Under the pieces are notes generated by a model. It did not search any database. It was not told where the DNA came from and saw nothing but the letters and a program-made list of their open reading frames with translations. DNA of 64,000 bases from Athripsodes cinereus (lineage: Eukaryota; Arthropoda; Insecta; Trichoptera; Leptoceridae): positions 868,001-932,000 of the forward strand of contig OX388320.1 in NCBI GenBank assembly GCA_947579605.1. The letters run 5' to 3'. Of this stretch, positions 10,961 through 22,462 are shown piece after piece; the stretch's first letter is position 1; the number at the start of each line of letters is the position of its first letter. A program made the position numbers and the translations under genes.

Positions 10961-11569
10961 AACATTCTTAAAATTGTTCAAAACAAGTATGAAAATTTCG
11001 CTCATATTAAGAAATTCCATATCGTTACGAACATTTCATTATTTCTTTTTTTATACTGTTAAATATAAAGTGTGTAGGTACCACGAGTTTTTTATTCCTT
11101 TTTCTTTCTTATACAAACCTTCTCTTCTCCAAACTCCTTCCAGCACCTACCTAACACTGATCCATCTTCATCCCTATGAATAAATACATTTCACTCGGAC
11201 ACATTTTGTTGTTTGTGTCAAATTGTGATGCATTATTCACAAATATAAACATTATTATTGTTATTTTAAGTGATACCGATAGTATATAGCCCTTTGTAAC
11301 AATATGAGATAAAAAAAAAACTTGTAAGATTATCTAAAAATATTTTTTAAGCTTATTATAATCGAGTACAAAACTCATAAGACGCGCAATAGGTACTATG
11401 AAGCATTTGCTAGTGAAGCGAAAAACGATTATCATTATTTATGTATTTATTATTTTAACCTATTATTTATATGTTTTTGAAATATTATATGCCCGTATAT
11501 ACATACTATTGTTATTTTTGCACATCATCATTTTTCTACTATACCATCACGGGATAAGAAGTTCACAAA
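10961..11569. other. AT-rich stretch without recognisable gene
   Basis: The 86-residue frames at 10923-11183 and 11398-11658 are hydrophobic by composition and show no motif; I do not call them genes. Confidence 0.5.
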
Positions 11570-12175
11570 CTATTGAGTCGATGTTAATTTTGCAAAACTC
11601 CGTGTTTATTTATGGAAAAATCACAATTGGTTTTAGTTTTATTAATAAAAATTATTGAGTAGTGACCTGGTTTCGACTTATGAAGTCATTGTCAAACTAA
11701 TGAGTACCAAGTAACTAATTAATATAAGTAACTAATTAATAAGTTTTACAATGACTTTATAAGTCGAAACCAGGTCACTACTCAATAAAAAATTTAAGTA
11801 AAACCAAAACCAATTGTGTATTATTGAGTAGTGACCTGGTTTCGACTTATGAAGTCATTGTCAAACTAATGAGTACTAAGTAACTAATTAATATAAGTAA
11901 CTAACTAATAAGTTTGACAATGACTTTATAAGTCGAAACTAGGTCACTACTCAATAAAAAATTTAAGTAAAACCAAAACCAATTGTGTATTATTGAGTAG
12001 TGACCTGGTTTCGACTTATGAAGTCATTGTCAAACTAATGAGTACTAAGTAACTAATTAATATAAGTAACTAACTAATAAGTTTGACAATGACTTTATAA
12101 GTCGAAACTAGGTCACTACTCAATAAAAAATTTAAGTAAAACCAAAACCAATTGTGTATTTTTCCATTTATTATA
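11570..12175. mobile_element. T element with internal threefold tandem amplification
   Basis: The outer arms are TTTATTTATGGAAAAATCACAATTGG on the left and CCAATTGTGTATTTTTCCATTTAT on the right, inverted relative to each other. The interior is three head-to-tail 169-bp units at 11652, 11821 and 11990. Other T copies have a single core, so this copy has been expanded. No coding region. Confidence 0.85.
11652..12158. repeat. Tandem array, 3 x 169 bp, each unit a hairpin
   Basis: Units are 11652-11820, 11821-11989 and 11990-12158. By eye units 2 and 3 are identical, and unit 1 differs at about four positions. Each unit begins TTATTGAGTAGTGACCTGG and contains its own inverted partner AGGTCACTACTCAATAA about 95 bp later, so each can fold into a hairpin of about 46-bp arms. 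This is the structure expected of a very young satellite born from a transposon. Confidence 0.9.
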
Positions 12176-12222
12176 TAAGTTCACAGACATTAAAGAATAC
12201 AAAATTTAATGATCTTTTTATG

Positions 12223-12330
12223 CGTTGGGCAGTCGGCAAAGAATAGATCTCCCACTTTTTTTCGTAAATTTTTATATGTCCGATAAAATATAGGTGATAG
12301 AAAAAAGACACTTAACATCTTAAATTCGAA
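12223..12330 (+). mobile_element. S1 SINE-like repeat, degenerate 5' part
   Basis: GGCAAAGAATAGATCTCCCAC, then a decayed TATATGTCCGATAAAATA and ACATCTTAAATTC correspond to the first half of S1. Confidence 0.55.
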
Positions 12331-13017
12331 CTCACTTCTTTTCCATTACTTCAAAAATCATCAGCTCATCTTTTTTGAGGTCTGCTTTATTTGTCCTCCT
12401 ATAGTTTCCACTTGAAAGATATACTTAATTGAAATAAATCTGAGGTATTAAATAACTAAATTCACAATCTATTATACTACAGCTCACTGTGTACACCTCA
12501 ATTCTATATATTACTCAAAACCAGTATGTTATTATTATCTCAGATTCAGTAAGCCCATATCATTCGCAACTAAAAGGGTGCCAACAAAAAGCAAAGCAAA
12601 CAATAACTTTAGAAACAAAACGTTTTGTAAAAAGGCATATCAAATATCTTTAATTTTATCCACTTCTACCCCTTTGAGTGGCGATACAACTTTATCACAA
12701 ACTTTCTCCATATTGATAAACATACTTACATACTGTTATATTCCGTTTTTGCCTTTTTTTCCTCTCGCATTATCTTCTTTTCCTCTTTGGCGTTGTTCAT
12801 AGGCGTCTTCAGGATTTTCTCTAGGGAAGGGCAGTTACTTAGCATTTTTTTTTACAACTGTCCAATGTGTGAACCTTTTTTAGTCTCAATTATCAAGATT
12901 CGATAATTATGTTAACGCGAAAAATTTCTACTCTCTATGTTTTTGGATTTTCATTTAGTAAAGGACTTTAAAATAGTTCACGAACTCATCGTTTCTTTTT
13001 TGAAAAGAAGAATCTGG
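12331..13017. other. Non-coding stretch
   Basis: No motif-bearing frame. The 74-residue frame at 12578-12802 has no recognisable domain. Confidence 0.5.
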
Positions 13018-13172
13018 ATTTGAAATAGACCTAAATACACCCCAGACACCCTCACAGTAAACAATATGCCTGTGCCGTAAGAGTGGAATTAGTGGGCAAC
13101 GGGTGGAATTAAACCCGGGTCTCTGTGAACACGAGAAGAAACGACCAAGACTCTACCATCAGGCACCACAAT
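13018..13172 (-). mobile_element. S3 tRNA-derived SINE
   Basis: The minus strand carries TGATGGTAGAGTCTTGG (A-box-like) and CCCGGGTTTAATTCCACCCG (B-box-like), then ACGGCACAGGCATATTG and a TGTCTGGGGTGTATTTAGG tail. Same family as 3.8 kb. Confidence 0.7.
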
Positions 13173-13734
13173 TTTAGAACTAGATTATAGTTCTAAATTC
13201 AAAAATATGACACAACAATTTTAAAACAACCATAAGGGGGGGGGCAGGCAACTTCCCATTTCGATGCTAATTTTAAATAATATATATATTTTTCTTAAAT
13301 ACTAATATTGCCTTTTTAAGTATTATTTTCGAAATCTTAGTGAAGGGGGCAGGGAGCTGGGTACACCTATGACTCTTCTTCCACTAGTTTTTCAACATTC
13401 TTTCTATATATTTCTTTTTTTTGTTTCCAATGCGTAATAGATACGCTAAATATATATTATTACTGTGTGTATGTAAATCCTTGTTGAATCACCCAAGTGA
13501 GATGATAATGTACGTATTGGTAACAGAATGTACCCATCATTGGATTTCCCTAATACTGTCTCAGTGTATATATGTCAGATGGAGACTTATTCGACATTTG
13601 ATGTGGAAATAAATACATTGTGATTATATATTATTCAATAGACTGATGTTATTCCAACCGAAATACGACATATTGCTTCAATTGTGGATATAATATTAAC
13701 TAATGCTCATGTAGTAACATAAATTTATTTATTT

Positions 13735-13890
13735 ATTTTATTCTTCACTGTACATTGGTTACAAGAATAAAAATTAAACAAACTATCATAAAAATATCAG
13801 TTAAATACAAGTCCAGAGGGCGAGTTTATCAATTGATGAATATTAAAAAGTGACAAAAAAAATCATTTAATTTATTCTTCACTGTAGGTT
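13735..13890 (-). mobile_element. LINE 3' untranslated tail, Jockey-like, two partial copies
   Basis: The minus strand reads GATAAACTCGCCCTCTGG, then TTGTAACCAATGTACAGTGAAGAATAAAATAAATAAAT. A second fragment of the same tail starts near 13870. The same block recurs at 25.6, 34.5, 35.6, 46.2 and 52.4 kb. Confidence 0.6.
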
Positions 13891-14081
13891 GGTTACGATA
13901 TTTCAAATCTATACAAAGTATTATAAATTTCCTTAATAGACTTAGAAATTGGTCCCGGAATTGAAGAGCATTCTTGAAGTGAAATTGTCACAATACAGGG
14001 GTATGTGAGCTGTAGATTTTTTATAAGTGCTTGATGGAAGATCATATTAATTTTTTTTAAATAAAACGTATTTTTGTATTA

Positions 14082-14165
14082 GCCTGATGATAAGAGCGGA
14101 ATCTCTTGAAATCCGGCTCGCGATCATAAAAGTCCCGGTGGAAGTAATAAATACCAGTAGGTTTT
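14082..14165 (+). repeat. F repeat, half copy
   Basis: Contains CCTGATGATAAGAGCGGAAT, TCTTGAAATCCGGC and GGTGGAAGTAATAAATA. The inverse half occurs at 18.03-18.10 kb and a two-armed copy at 26.59-26.75 kb. Function and class unknown. Confidence 0.55.
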
Positions 14166-15167
14166 ATTTTAAATAACTGTTTAGTTTCTAAAAACTTGAT
14201 TTTTTTTATGTTTTGTCGTAGTCTTTTCGGAATAAGTCTATGATATTAAATATACATCAGTGTGAATATCAGTAGAAAGATTAATTAACCAATGAAAAAG
14301 AAAAGAGCAATAAAATTTAGTTTTTTTTTAAATAAAAGCTTTCTGTGAAATGTGAAAAGAAATACAATGTGCTTGCTTAGAATTTGTAATAGTTGTATCA
14401 GAGCCAAAGCTCTTGGGTGTTGTAACTTCATGCGATCACAAACTAAAATTTAAAAGGAGTATTTTGACCAAAGATTCCTCTGAGAGTAACCGACCTTTCA
14501 CCTCGTTAATAACAATTTAGTTTTTTTGTTAGTTCTGTGCCTTGTTATCAAAATCCCAGGGGTCGCTTTATATGCGAAATATTGCGTGGTAAATAAAAAT
14601 ACGAATATCATCGACATATTATATTATTATCTATGTAGGTATGTATATTTATTTTTCACTAGCTATTTAATAACTTCATTTTATAATTATTATTATAATT
14701 GGTTTTCTTCGAATAATTCTGCTCAATAATTTATATCTTTAATGAAATGTCTTGAACTTTAACTACTGGATATTTGGGAAAATGAATTTCTGTTTTTTAT
14801 CTGTTTCAAGCGAAGTATGTGAAATACAATTTACATTTTCTTTAAGGGAATTTCTGACTGTGTTCAGAATCATACAGTAAATAAATGAATCCACACATAA
14901 ACAGTATTTATACACAATATATGAATAGAAATTTGTCAGTCAAATTCTGAAATCACCAGTAGGTACATATCCCTCAAATCAATCAACGAGGACTCTTTTA
15001 GATTATTATTACAGCCTTTTAAGTCTTGCCACTTTTAAAGTCTTTGCCGTATGGACTTTTTGAATTATTTAAAAACTGATTATTTCTTTTCAATACAACT
15101 TGATTATCAAGAAAATGTCAATTTGTAAGGAATCCAGTTTGATTTCTCTATTTTCGTCTTCCTGTGC
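14166..15167. other. AT-rich stretch without recognisable gene
   Basis: No conserved motif or element boundary seen. Confidence 0.5.
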
Positions 15168-15310
15168 TATGTCAGGTCCCCCCGACGTTGGCGATCACTC
15201 CGCTAAAAACCTGTCCCTGTACTGTGCTGCCCTGGACGGGTCATCCAACGTCCGGTCCACTCTCTAATGCTGCGCAGCCTCCCCGTCTTCCCTCTATCTT
15301 GCCCTCCAAT
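15168..15310 (-). pseudogene. Probable LINE C-terminal remnant
   Basis: A GC-rich island in AT-rich surroundings. The minus strand reads GKIEGRRGRLRSIREWT, like the arginine-rich GKRGRGRP segment after LINE reverse transcriptases. In a shifted frame it continues RAAQYRDRFLAE and then IANVGGT followed by a stop. At least one frameshift is needed to join these parts. Confidence 0.5.
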
Positions 15311-16935
15311 ATAAGTTGATTTCTCTATACCTACCATAAACATATAAATCTATCGTAGAGTAAATAATATTTCTACTTCTTAGTTCCTCTTTCATACATA
15401 CATTCAGAATGGATGACATGCTTCGGTATTGAATTTGTGATGATTAATAAATGACAAAGTAGAAAAATTATACTACTTAGAAATCTAATTCATTAAGTTT
15501 GAGATGCTTTTAAATACGATTTAAGTTCTATGAGAAAATATTTCTTCTGAATCGCAGGATATAAAACTAATTGTCTTACTCCAATTATTCTAAAAAAAAT
15601 AAAAAACAAAAAAAAAATACTGAATTTTAGAAGACGTGAATTCTACAGTTTATCAGCTTTTCGCCCGTTCGTGAATTTGAGTAAAAACAAAATATCTATT
15701 CAGCACCACGTCTCGATGGCTAAACTAATTGGATTTATATTAAATTTTTAAAATAATAAAAAAACTTAAGTAAATTTCTTACATTATTATAGAGAAACTA
15801 TTCTCAAGAAGAAAGGAAATAATCAAAGTTTAATAGAAGACATCCAGAACTGGGACTTAGTGATTAAGGAGTTAATTAACGTTAAAAAATATATTAACTT
15901 TTAATTTTCAATAAATAAATAATCCCCTCCTACCAGCATTTCATTGCTGTTTGGGGAAGACAAAATGTTATTTGTTATATAGATTACCTATTTTGTTGTG
16001 TGTATTATGCTTTTTTCACTTTGAGAGTATTGATTTTAAATAATAAATAAATGAAAATAAATAAAAGTAACAATATGTTTAAAATAATAAAGTAGAAGTA
16101 AAATTAGAAGTTTTAACTAAATATTTTGTTTAATATATTTTCAAAGCGCACCTGACAGTTCGAATTTATATTTGTCTAACTACTTTTCATGCTTATGGAC
16201 GTTCGATGAATTACGTTTTTATGCAAGCGAAATCGTCCAACCTTTGTGTCGTTTCATGTGAACAGTACATAATAGAACCAATGAAATAGTATATTTTATT
16301 CATCACCTTTTCGTTTCTCTTACGGTTAAATGACAAGACCTTAATCACAAAGTAAATGTGACCTACACCCTCTTTCCCAACCCTCGATAGCTGTAGTCAT
16401 CCCCCCAAAACCTCCCATTATCCTCCTCACAGATCTCTGTTATCCCTCAAGACTTAATATACTTTAAGAATCTTAAGTGTTTTCAATGATTCGTCGGGAA
16501 ATTTGATTCAAATTATGTTTTCGAGAACACCCAACACAATCTAATCTTATTCTATATATTTAAGGCTAGGTATTGACAAATTAATTATCGATGAAATTTT
16601 ATAATTTTATTTTCAAAATATTACACGTGCGACTATTGATACGAAAATGGAAGTCATCTGAGAAATTCATAAGTATAGAGTAATTAAGTCATTTACAATA
16701 TCAGAGTTTTTCTATACCATAAATTTAGTTTTGAATCGTTATGTACCTATGTTACTTAAATTTGTTTTGCATTAAATCATTCTTGAAGAGTACGGAATAG
16801 TTTGCTTGCTTTTATCGTTGAAGCAGAGTATCGTTGAAATTAAACCATTATTTAATCCTTGAATTTAAAAATCTAATAGCCTTACAACATCAGAGAACCG
16901 ACAGTCTTACATAATATAACATGCATCGCATAATT
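15311..16935. other. AT-rich stretch without recognisable gene
   Basis: 16360-16460 is pyrimidine-rich (CCCTCTTTCCCAACCC, CCCCCCAAAACCTCCC) and otherwise unlike the repeats here. No coding frame. Confidence 0.5.
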
Positions 16936-17118
16936 CATAACACAATTCGCACAGATCGAGTTAGTCCCAAATTAAGATGTGAATCTTGTATTACGGGTAC
17001 TTACGCGACGATACACATACCTATATACAATGCACTAAACACATACATATACATGTAACAACCAGACCCAGGACAATTTGAAAAAGGCCATTCTTCATTT
17101 TGGCCTGCCTGGGAATCG
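16936..17118 (-). mobile_element. S2 SINE, 5'-truncated
   Basis: The minus strand begins inside the B box (GCGATTCCCAGG) and runs through CTGGGTCTGGTTGTTACATG, TTTAGTGCATTGTAT and GGGACTAACTCGATCTGTG. The A-box half is missing. Confidence 0.75.
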
Positions 17119-17739
17119 CACCATATTTATATATGTCTTTAACATTTTAGCAACGTCTAAAACAATCGTTGCATGCAAGAGAAATTGTGTCTGAATTGCG
17201 GTGGTGCAATCTACATATATCACCTTTAGATATTCACGATTTCGCAATATAAAACAAATTATTATATTATAAATTCTTATTTTATTCATTGCATCATATT
17301 TCATGTACCAATAGATATTGCCTTTGTCTTGTATCACGTATAATGTCAGTATACCTCTCTGAATCTTAAATAATCGATTATACCTATTACCATTTCGTTA
17401 ATAAAATATTCAGAATGCATCGTACATTTCTCTTGCTATTTCAGAACAATACCATAATATGCACCCATTGATATTGAAATTTTTTTTATTTTAATTCTAT
17501 TTTCCCCAAATAACTATTTACTCTTAGCTCAGTACATTTTAAGATTGTTGATTTACAAAACTGCAAGTCAAAAGAAGGTTACATACAATCTCCACCAAAT
17601 AATTTATTTTATTTATATTTATATATTAGCACGAGCTCTGCTCAAATTTGCGAGAACTTATTATTATGTATAAAGAAAATTAATATTATTATTGTAAAAA
17701 ATGTATATTTATTCCTTAATAAACATATTTGAATTTTAT
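17119..17739. other. AT-rich stretch without recognisable gene
   Basis: The 80-residue minus frame at 17095-17337 starts outside and ends inside the S2 copy and has no domain. Confidence 0.5.
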
Positions 17740-17868
17740 TCATTGTCTAATTTATTCTTTATCCTTTGTTTCAGGTAAATATTCTTGAAACTGATCTGAA
17801 AAAAAAACTGGCGCAAAAATACGCAAAAGGAATAAGATATGTAATCAACCAAGATTAAGTTGTGAGTA
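17740..17868 (+). repeat. Unclassified dispersed repeat (U1)
   Basis: TCATTGTCTAATTTATTCTTT, TTTGTTTCAGGTA, then CTGGCGCAAAAATACGCA and GGAATAAGATATGTAATC match a second copy at 41.44-41.59 kb in order and spacing. The TTTGTTTCAG-GT part resembles a splice acceptor, but no frame follows. Confidence 0.5.
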
Positions 17869-18029
17869 TAAAAGTTCTGATTGTTATTAAAAACAAATAA
17901 ACATAATGAAGTACTGACACTTTATTCATTTATTTTATTGTTAAATGTACGTTATTTACTAAATATACATCGTTTTACATTACATCAATTATAAATTAAT
18001 AAAAAGAAAACATTTATAGTTAGTACTTC

Positions 18030-18096
18030 CATAGTGATTTTTAAATGGTGAACCGGCTTTCAAGAGCTTCCGCTCTCATCATCAGGTTAACAATTT
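18030..18096 (-). repeat. F repeat, half copy
   Basis: ACCGGCTTTCAAGAGCTTCC and GCTCTCATCATCAGGTTAAC are the reverse complement of the core at 14.08 kb. Confidence 0.55.
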
Positions 18097-19672
18097 AAAG
18101 TCACTGTGGAAAAACGAATTATATGTGTTTTATTTTTTATTAGATTATCATGAACTTGCACCAAGTACTGGCGTCGGTTGCACATATTTACAACTAAATT
18201 TACACAGGAAAAGCTTATCCCTATACATACATGTTTCAGACTAAAATAAAACTCAATTATTTTTATATAAAATCATGTACGAGTATAACGTTGAACTTAG
18301 GTGATATCAAAGCTTCTTTTATGTCTGATAACTGGAATAAATATATTATTTAACTAACGCCAGCCTTCTACAACGTATTTAGGAACTTGAATATTGATAG
18401 TGGTGTAAAATCTCTTCCAGAAATCCACAAAGATCCGAAAAGATATCCGTTTAATTTCGTAATATTTTAATACGAAATCATAATATTTTATCCATAATTG
18501 CAATCCCTTTTCATTGTTCGACATTACAAGTCAACTGTTGTACTATGTAATAACGGACCTCTGGCTAATGAACAATGCATGATGTTCAAATCTAAGTGAC
18601 TCTGGGTCTATGTATAGTAAGTAGGTAGTAGATTTTCTGTAACAGATTTGCTCGGATAAGTCATGTTAACTGAATATGTACGTCTTAATGTTGACTACAA
18701 AGTTCAACTGACGTATGTCTTAATTTATCTTACATTTACATTGCAGAAAGACATCATAGACTAAAACCGAAGTAACATCTCTAGAGCTTTTTAAAATTAG
18801 AGATAGCCGAAGTCCGAAACCTTTCCTAAATTTCGATGTTATTGACCGAAGGTACTTGTTGGAAGTCCATTTCAAGATAATGAAAAAAAAACACAGTTTG
18901 TAGTTAACTTCCAAATGACTTTTATTAACTTCGCGTAGGTACTAGTATTGGGAGACTCTCGACTCCGTCATCAGGCGATTAGTAAAAAGTAACCCATTTA
19001 CTGAAATATTGATATATTTTTTGTTTTCGCATGTTTATATGTAATTTATGTAGAATTTTTATTTATTTATTATAAACCATTACAAATTTAAAATTATTAC
19101 AAATACAGAAAATATAAATAATGCATTAAACCCTATTTAAAAGTTTTTAAAAACCCTATTAAAAAACACAAATTTTACAGATTCTGATATTTCAATAAGG
19201 TTATAGGGTTGTCATTTGAAATTAATGTTTATTTTTTAAAAAATGTATACGAAGATAGTTTTGTTTATCTACGATTTTTTTAGTAACGTTGCGTAAAAAG
19301 ATAAGTATAAGTTGATATAGTAAATCAATAAAATTGTAATTTTTAAAATATTTGTTAATATTATAAGGCACAAGCTTTTAATTTACTTTAAAGCATAGTA
19401 ACATACACAAGCTTTAATTATTATTTGACCACTTATTTTCAGCGCGTATGTATAGTTATGAAATTTATTATCAATTTACACTTAATATTTGTCAATTAAT
19501 CACTTATCCCATTTTCACGTAAATATGAATTTATTTTGACTGTCATCAAAATTTTCACATTACACAACTAAACTCAGTACGAAACACGAAAAATAGAACT
19601 TCTAACATTTTGAATTGAAATTCAAGAAATCTATACATATTTTTACTTTTTTTTATGAAAACTCTGACATTA
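18097..19672. other. AT-rich stretch, old LINE tail near 19050
   Basis: A TTTATTTATTTATTATAAACCATTACAAAT run near 19050-19085 looks like the tail of an old minus-strand LINE. No coding frame recognised. Confidence 0.4.
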
Positions 19673-20029
19673 TTCTGACTTTAGTCTATTTGTTCTATTT
19701 GTCAGATGACATATTATTTCAGAGGTCTATCTTAACATATTATGTTAAATGACTATTACTACATATTATACTGTATGAGAAGTGATCATGTGCGATGTAA
19801 TAGTACTCCTACATACATAGGTACTTATGTTCTGTCATGCATATATATGTTCTGACTTTAGTCTATTTGTTCTATTTGTCAGATGACATATTATTTCAGA
19901 GGTCTATCTTAACATATTATGTTAAATGACTATTACTACATATTATACTGTATGAGAAGTGATCATGTGCGATGTAATAGTACTCCTACATACATAATAT
20001 GTGTTCTGTCATGCACATATTATATGTTG
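19673..20029. repeat. Tandem duplication, 2 x ~177 bp
   Basis: The segment starting TTCTGACTTTAGTCTATTTG at about 19674 is repeated 177 bp downstream. The copies are near identical until a few differences at the junction (TACATAGGTACTTATGTTCTG against TACATAATATGTGTTCTG). The unit is non-coding and contains ACATATTATGTTAAATGAC. Confidence 0.85.
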
Positions 20030-20267
20030 ATGAATTGTTGAAGAAGGTTTGCTTGAAATAATTTATACTAAACAATTTCCTCACACAGTATAAAGGAAAT
20101 AATTACATTATATTATATCTTATGGAGTCTCTGGCAGTGAAAAGGTCTCAAATTCTTTTCTATTAGTTTTGTAGTGACTTGTTTTTAGGTGGTGTTTGTA
20201 AGACAAAGCATAGTTTGTTAGTAATTATAAAAATAAGTTCGTTTAATGGCAGATGCTGTAGTCTGCA

Positions 20268-20600
20268 TCAGGGATGTCGCGAATATTCGCATCCGCATCC
20301 GCAAACGCAGAGCTTCCGCGTGTATATGGACATCTGCATCCGCATCCGCAATAATCGATGCGGATGTTCATGCGGATGCGGATGTAAGACAAGTTGCGAC
20401 AAGAAAGAAATGGGGTGGGGCCGGCGAATGGCGCGTGCCGTTCGCACTTGACATTAACCAATGGGAACGAAAAAAATGGTGACAAGATCCGACGCGTTTT
20501 TATTTTTGCAAATAACAAAAAAGAAAAAAAAAATTTCGCCAAAAAAATCATAATATTATTGTAGCAACAATTTCGTCACATATTTGACAGTGGGGCCACA
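20268..20600 (+). mobile_element. Possible hAT-type terminal region, rich in GGATGC hexamers
   Basis: CAGGGATGTCGCGAATATTC at 20268 has the CAGGG start of hAT ends. It is followed by tandem CATCCG/GCGGAT hexamers on both strands (CGCATCCGCATCCGC, then TGCGGATGCGGATG), which form an inverted, hairpin-capable array. The region is GC-rich. I could not find the matching right end, so the boundary is open. Overlapping frames on both strands are products of the hexamers and not genes. Confidence 0.4.
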
Positions 20601-20607
20601 TCCGCGG

Positions 20608-20976
20608 TCAGTATTCTACGAATCTTTTAAAACCAATATTCATTTTGCCGTCAAATCGAGGTATTTCGATAGCGGGTAGTTTTATAGAATTTTTCGACTG
20701 ATTAGGTATAGAAGAAGTTATATTAATATTATTTGCCATTAATTGCGATCTTTTATATTTAATATGCGAAATTAAATCTTCAAAAGTATTCAATATTTGA
20801 AAATCAGGTTCAAATTTTGGTTGCGTTTTAATATATAATGAGAACAGCTCTTCAATTACACTTTCAAACTGTTGTCTTATATCATTTAACGATTCGGTTT
20901 GTCCTACAAAGTTTTCTTGAGAACGACTGTCTCTATTAAATTCTTTCTTAGATAACTCTTGTGATAAATTATTATT
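20608..20976 (-). pseudogene. BEL/Pao-like retrotransposon gag fragment
   Basis: One frame of about 120 codons is open from just after a TAA near 20977 to TGA at 20608. It is rich in polar and charged residues (SLNDIRQQFESVIEELFSLY, then LISHIKYKRSQLMANN) and ends with KLPAIEIPRFDGK. That last block matches the gag-associated LPKIELPxFDGD signature of BEL/Pao elements, in which a W..F...F motif follows. Here the sequence continues as FKRFVEY and stops, so the domain is broken. No LTR, protease or polymerase is seen nearby, and no start codon was identified. Confidence 0.6.
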
Positions 20977-21355
20977 TTAATGTCTGATATTTTTTAATAT
21001 TAATTTATGCGGGTTTGTATATTTATATTATTAATAAGCGGTGAAATTATATTGATGCGGTAACAAGTTATAGGCGATGCGTTAGGTACTGAATCACAAT
21101 GAATACTGGTGGGGAAGAAAAAATGATAGGAACACAATGTAATATGATTGCTGCAAGGATGGGAAGAATTGTGACAATTTTTGATAAATGAAACATTTTA
21201 CACAAACCCTCACCTCCACATAGGAACAACCCGAAATCAACCATAAATTAGAATTGGCCCAAACAGTTTGTGATTTTTTTATATGATTAATTGCCTTGTG
21301 CCGTATATGAAATTATAAATAAATAAATAAATTATCATAGTACATATACAATTTA
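20977..21355. other. AT-rich stretch
   Basis: Ends with TGCCGTATATGAAATTATAAATAAATAAATAAATT near 21300-21335, an old LINE/SINE-type 3' tail on the plus strand. Confidence 0.45.
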
Positions 21356-21471
21356 GCGATGAGCCACTCATCCTTAATTGCTTATTTTTTCCGCACTGAG
21401 AAGACAATCTGCATGTTTATTAGATGCAGTTAGTCTGCTGGCTACCTCACTTGTGGAATAATTCGTGATGT
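21356..21471 (+). mobile_element. S1 SINE-like repeat, 3' half
   Basis: GATGAGCCACTCATCC, CGCACTGAGAAGACAATCTGC, AGTCTGCTGGCTACC and CACTTGTGGAATAATTCGTGATG match the second half of S1, ending at its CGTGATG terminus. Confidence 0.7.
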
Positions 21472-21486
21472 TGAAGTAAACTAGCA

Positions 21487-21683
21487 GTCGATGTGGCGCA
21501 GAGGTAAAACTCTTGCCTTTGAGTCGAGGTCACGGGTTCGATTCCCGGTCAGGGCAAAGTGAAAAATGACCTTTTTCAAATCGTCCTGGATCTGATTGTT
21601 TCATGTATATTATGTGTTTAGTGCATCGTATATATGTGGGACTAGCTCAACCTGTGTGAAGTGAATACATGTTATGTTAGTTA
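21487..21683 (+). mobile_element. S2 tRNA-derived SINE
   Basis: Head TGTGGCGCAGAGGTAAAAC with B box GGGTTCGATTCCCGG, then GACCTTTTTCAAATCGTCC, TTTAGTGCATCG and GGGACTAGCTCAACCTGTGTG. The body is shorter than at 5.6 kb. It starts about 15 bp after an S1 copy. Confidence 0.8.
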
Positions 21684-22026
21684 TTATAGTAAAAATAACA
21701 CGGTCGATCTTTTACTTCTCGTAATGAAATAATTTTACGATATTGTACCTACATATATTAGTAATACCAGTATTGAAACGATCTGTTCCGAATTTTCCAC
21801 TTTACGACTTTTGACAACTTGAAACATTTTTATGAGCTTTATAACATTCAAATTCCAAGCTTATGATAGATACGTTTTATTGTCTGTGTATCGTTTCATG
21901 AGATAAATGACAATTTCCTTGTAATGTTTTTCAATTCGAATTCTTTATGATGGCTATAAATCATTGCTATAAAGTATTGGCAACTAATAAAAATTATTAT
22001 TCTCAAAACAATATTGTACATGTGTA

Positions 22027-22191
22027 TGCTTCTCTTTCACAATACATCGTTCCTATAACAACGAGATTCGAGTACAGGGAATGTCGTGGGAAAATGTGAC
22101 GCAAAAAGCATGGAATCGCTCTGAATGGAGGAGGCTGACTTCTACCCTGTGATCCCGTTAAGAGCGTTGAGGGCGATGACGATGATGATGT
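22027..22191 (+). pseudogene. LINE family B C-terminal fragment
   Basis: Translates to SFTIHRSYNNEIRVQGMSWE, then NVTQKAWNRSEWRRLTSTL and a stop, then an ATG-repeat tail (GATGACGATGATGATG). The same block is seen at 34.7, 49.7 and 52.6 kb. Substitutions have replaced the usual LAQRR by KAWNR, and the frame stops a few codons earlier than at 34.8 kb. Confidence 0.7.
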
Positions 22192-22462
22192 ACGCTTCTA
22201 AAAATTTTAGAATATGTCGAATGTAGAGATCAGGAAAACAATAAAAAAATGTTGTCTACAACAGTCATGTTGCAGGTTCAAAGATCACGATGTCGAATCC
22301 TAAGCCGAAGAGTAGTTAAAAAGCCTCAGTAACATTATCGGTAGGTGTCGGTAAGGTCACGGTAGGTTAAAAATTTCAGCTTATAAAGACAACTTTCAGA
22401 GGCTACCCATACAACATGGCCTAATGGTAAGAGAACTTGACTTTGAATTTGTCAACTTGAAA

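Noticed and set aside
11652..12158. CRISPR-like array
   Set aside because: Repeats are 169 bp, contiguous without unique spacers, and each is a transposon hairpin; the genome is eukaryotic.
20243..20551. 102-codon minus and 78/90-codon plus frames
   Set aside because: Open on both strands because of the CATCCG/GGATGC hexamers; no protein motif.
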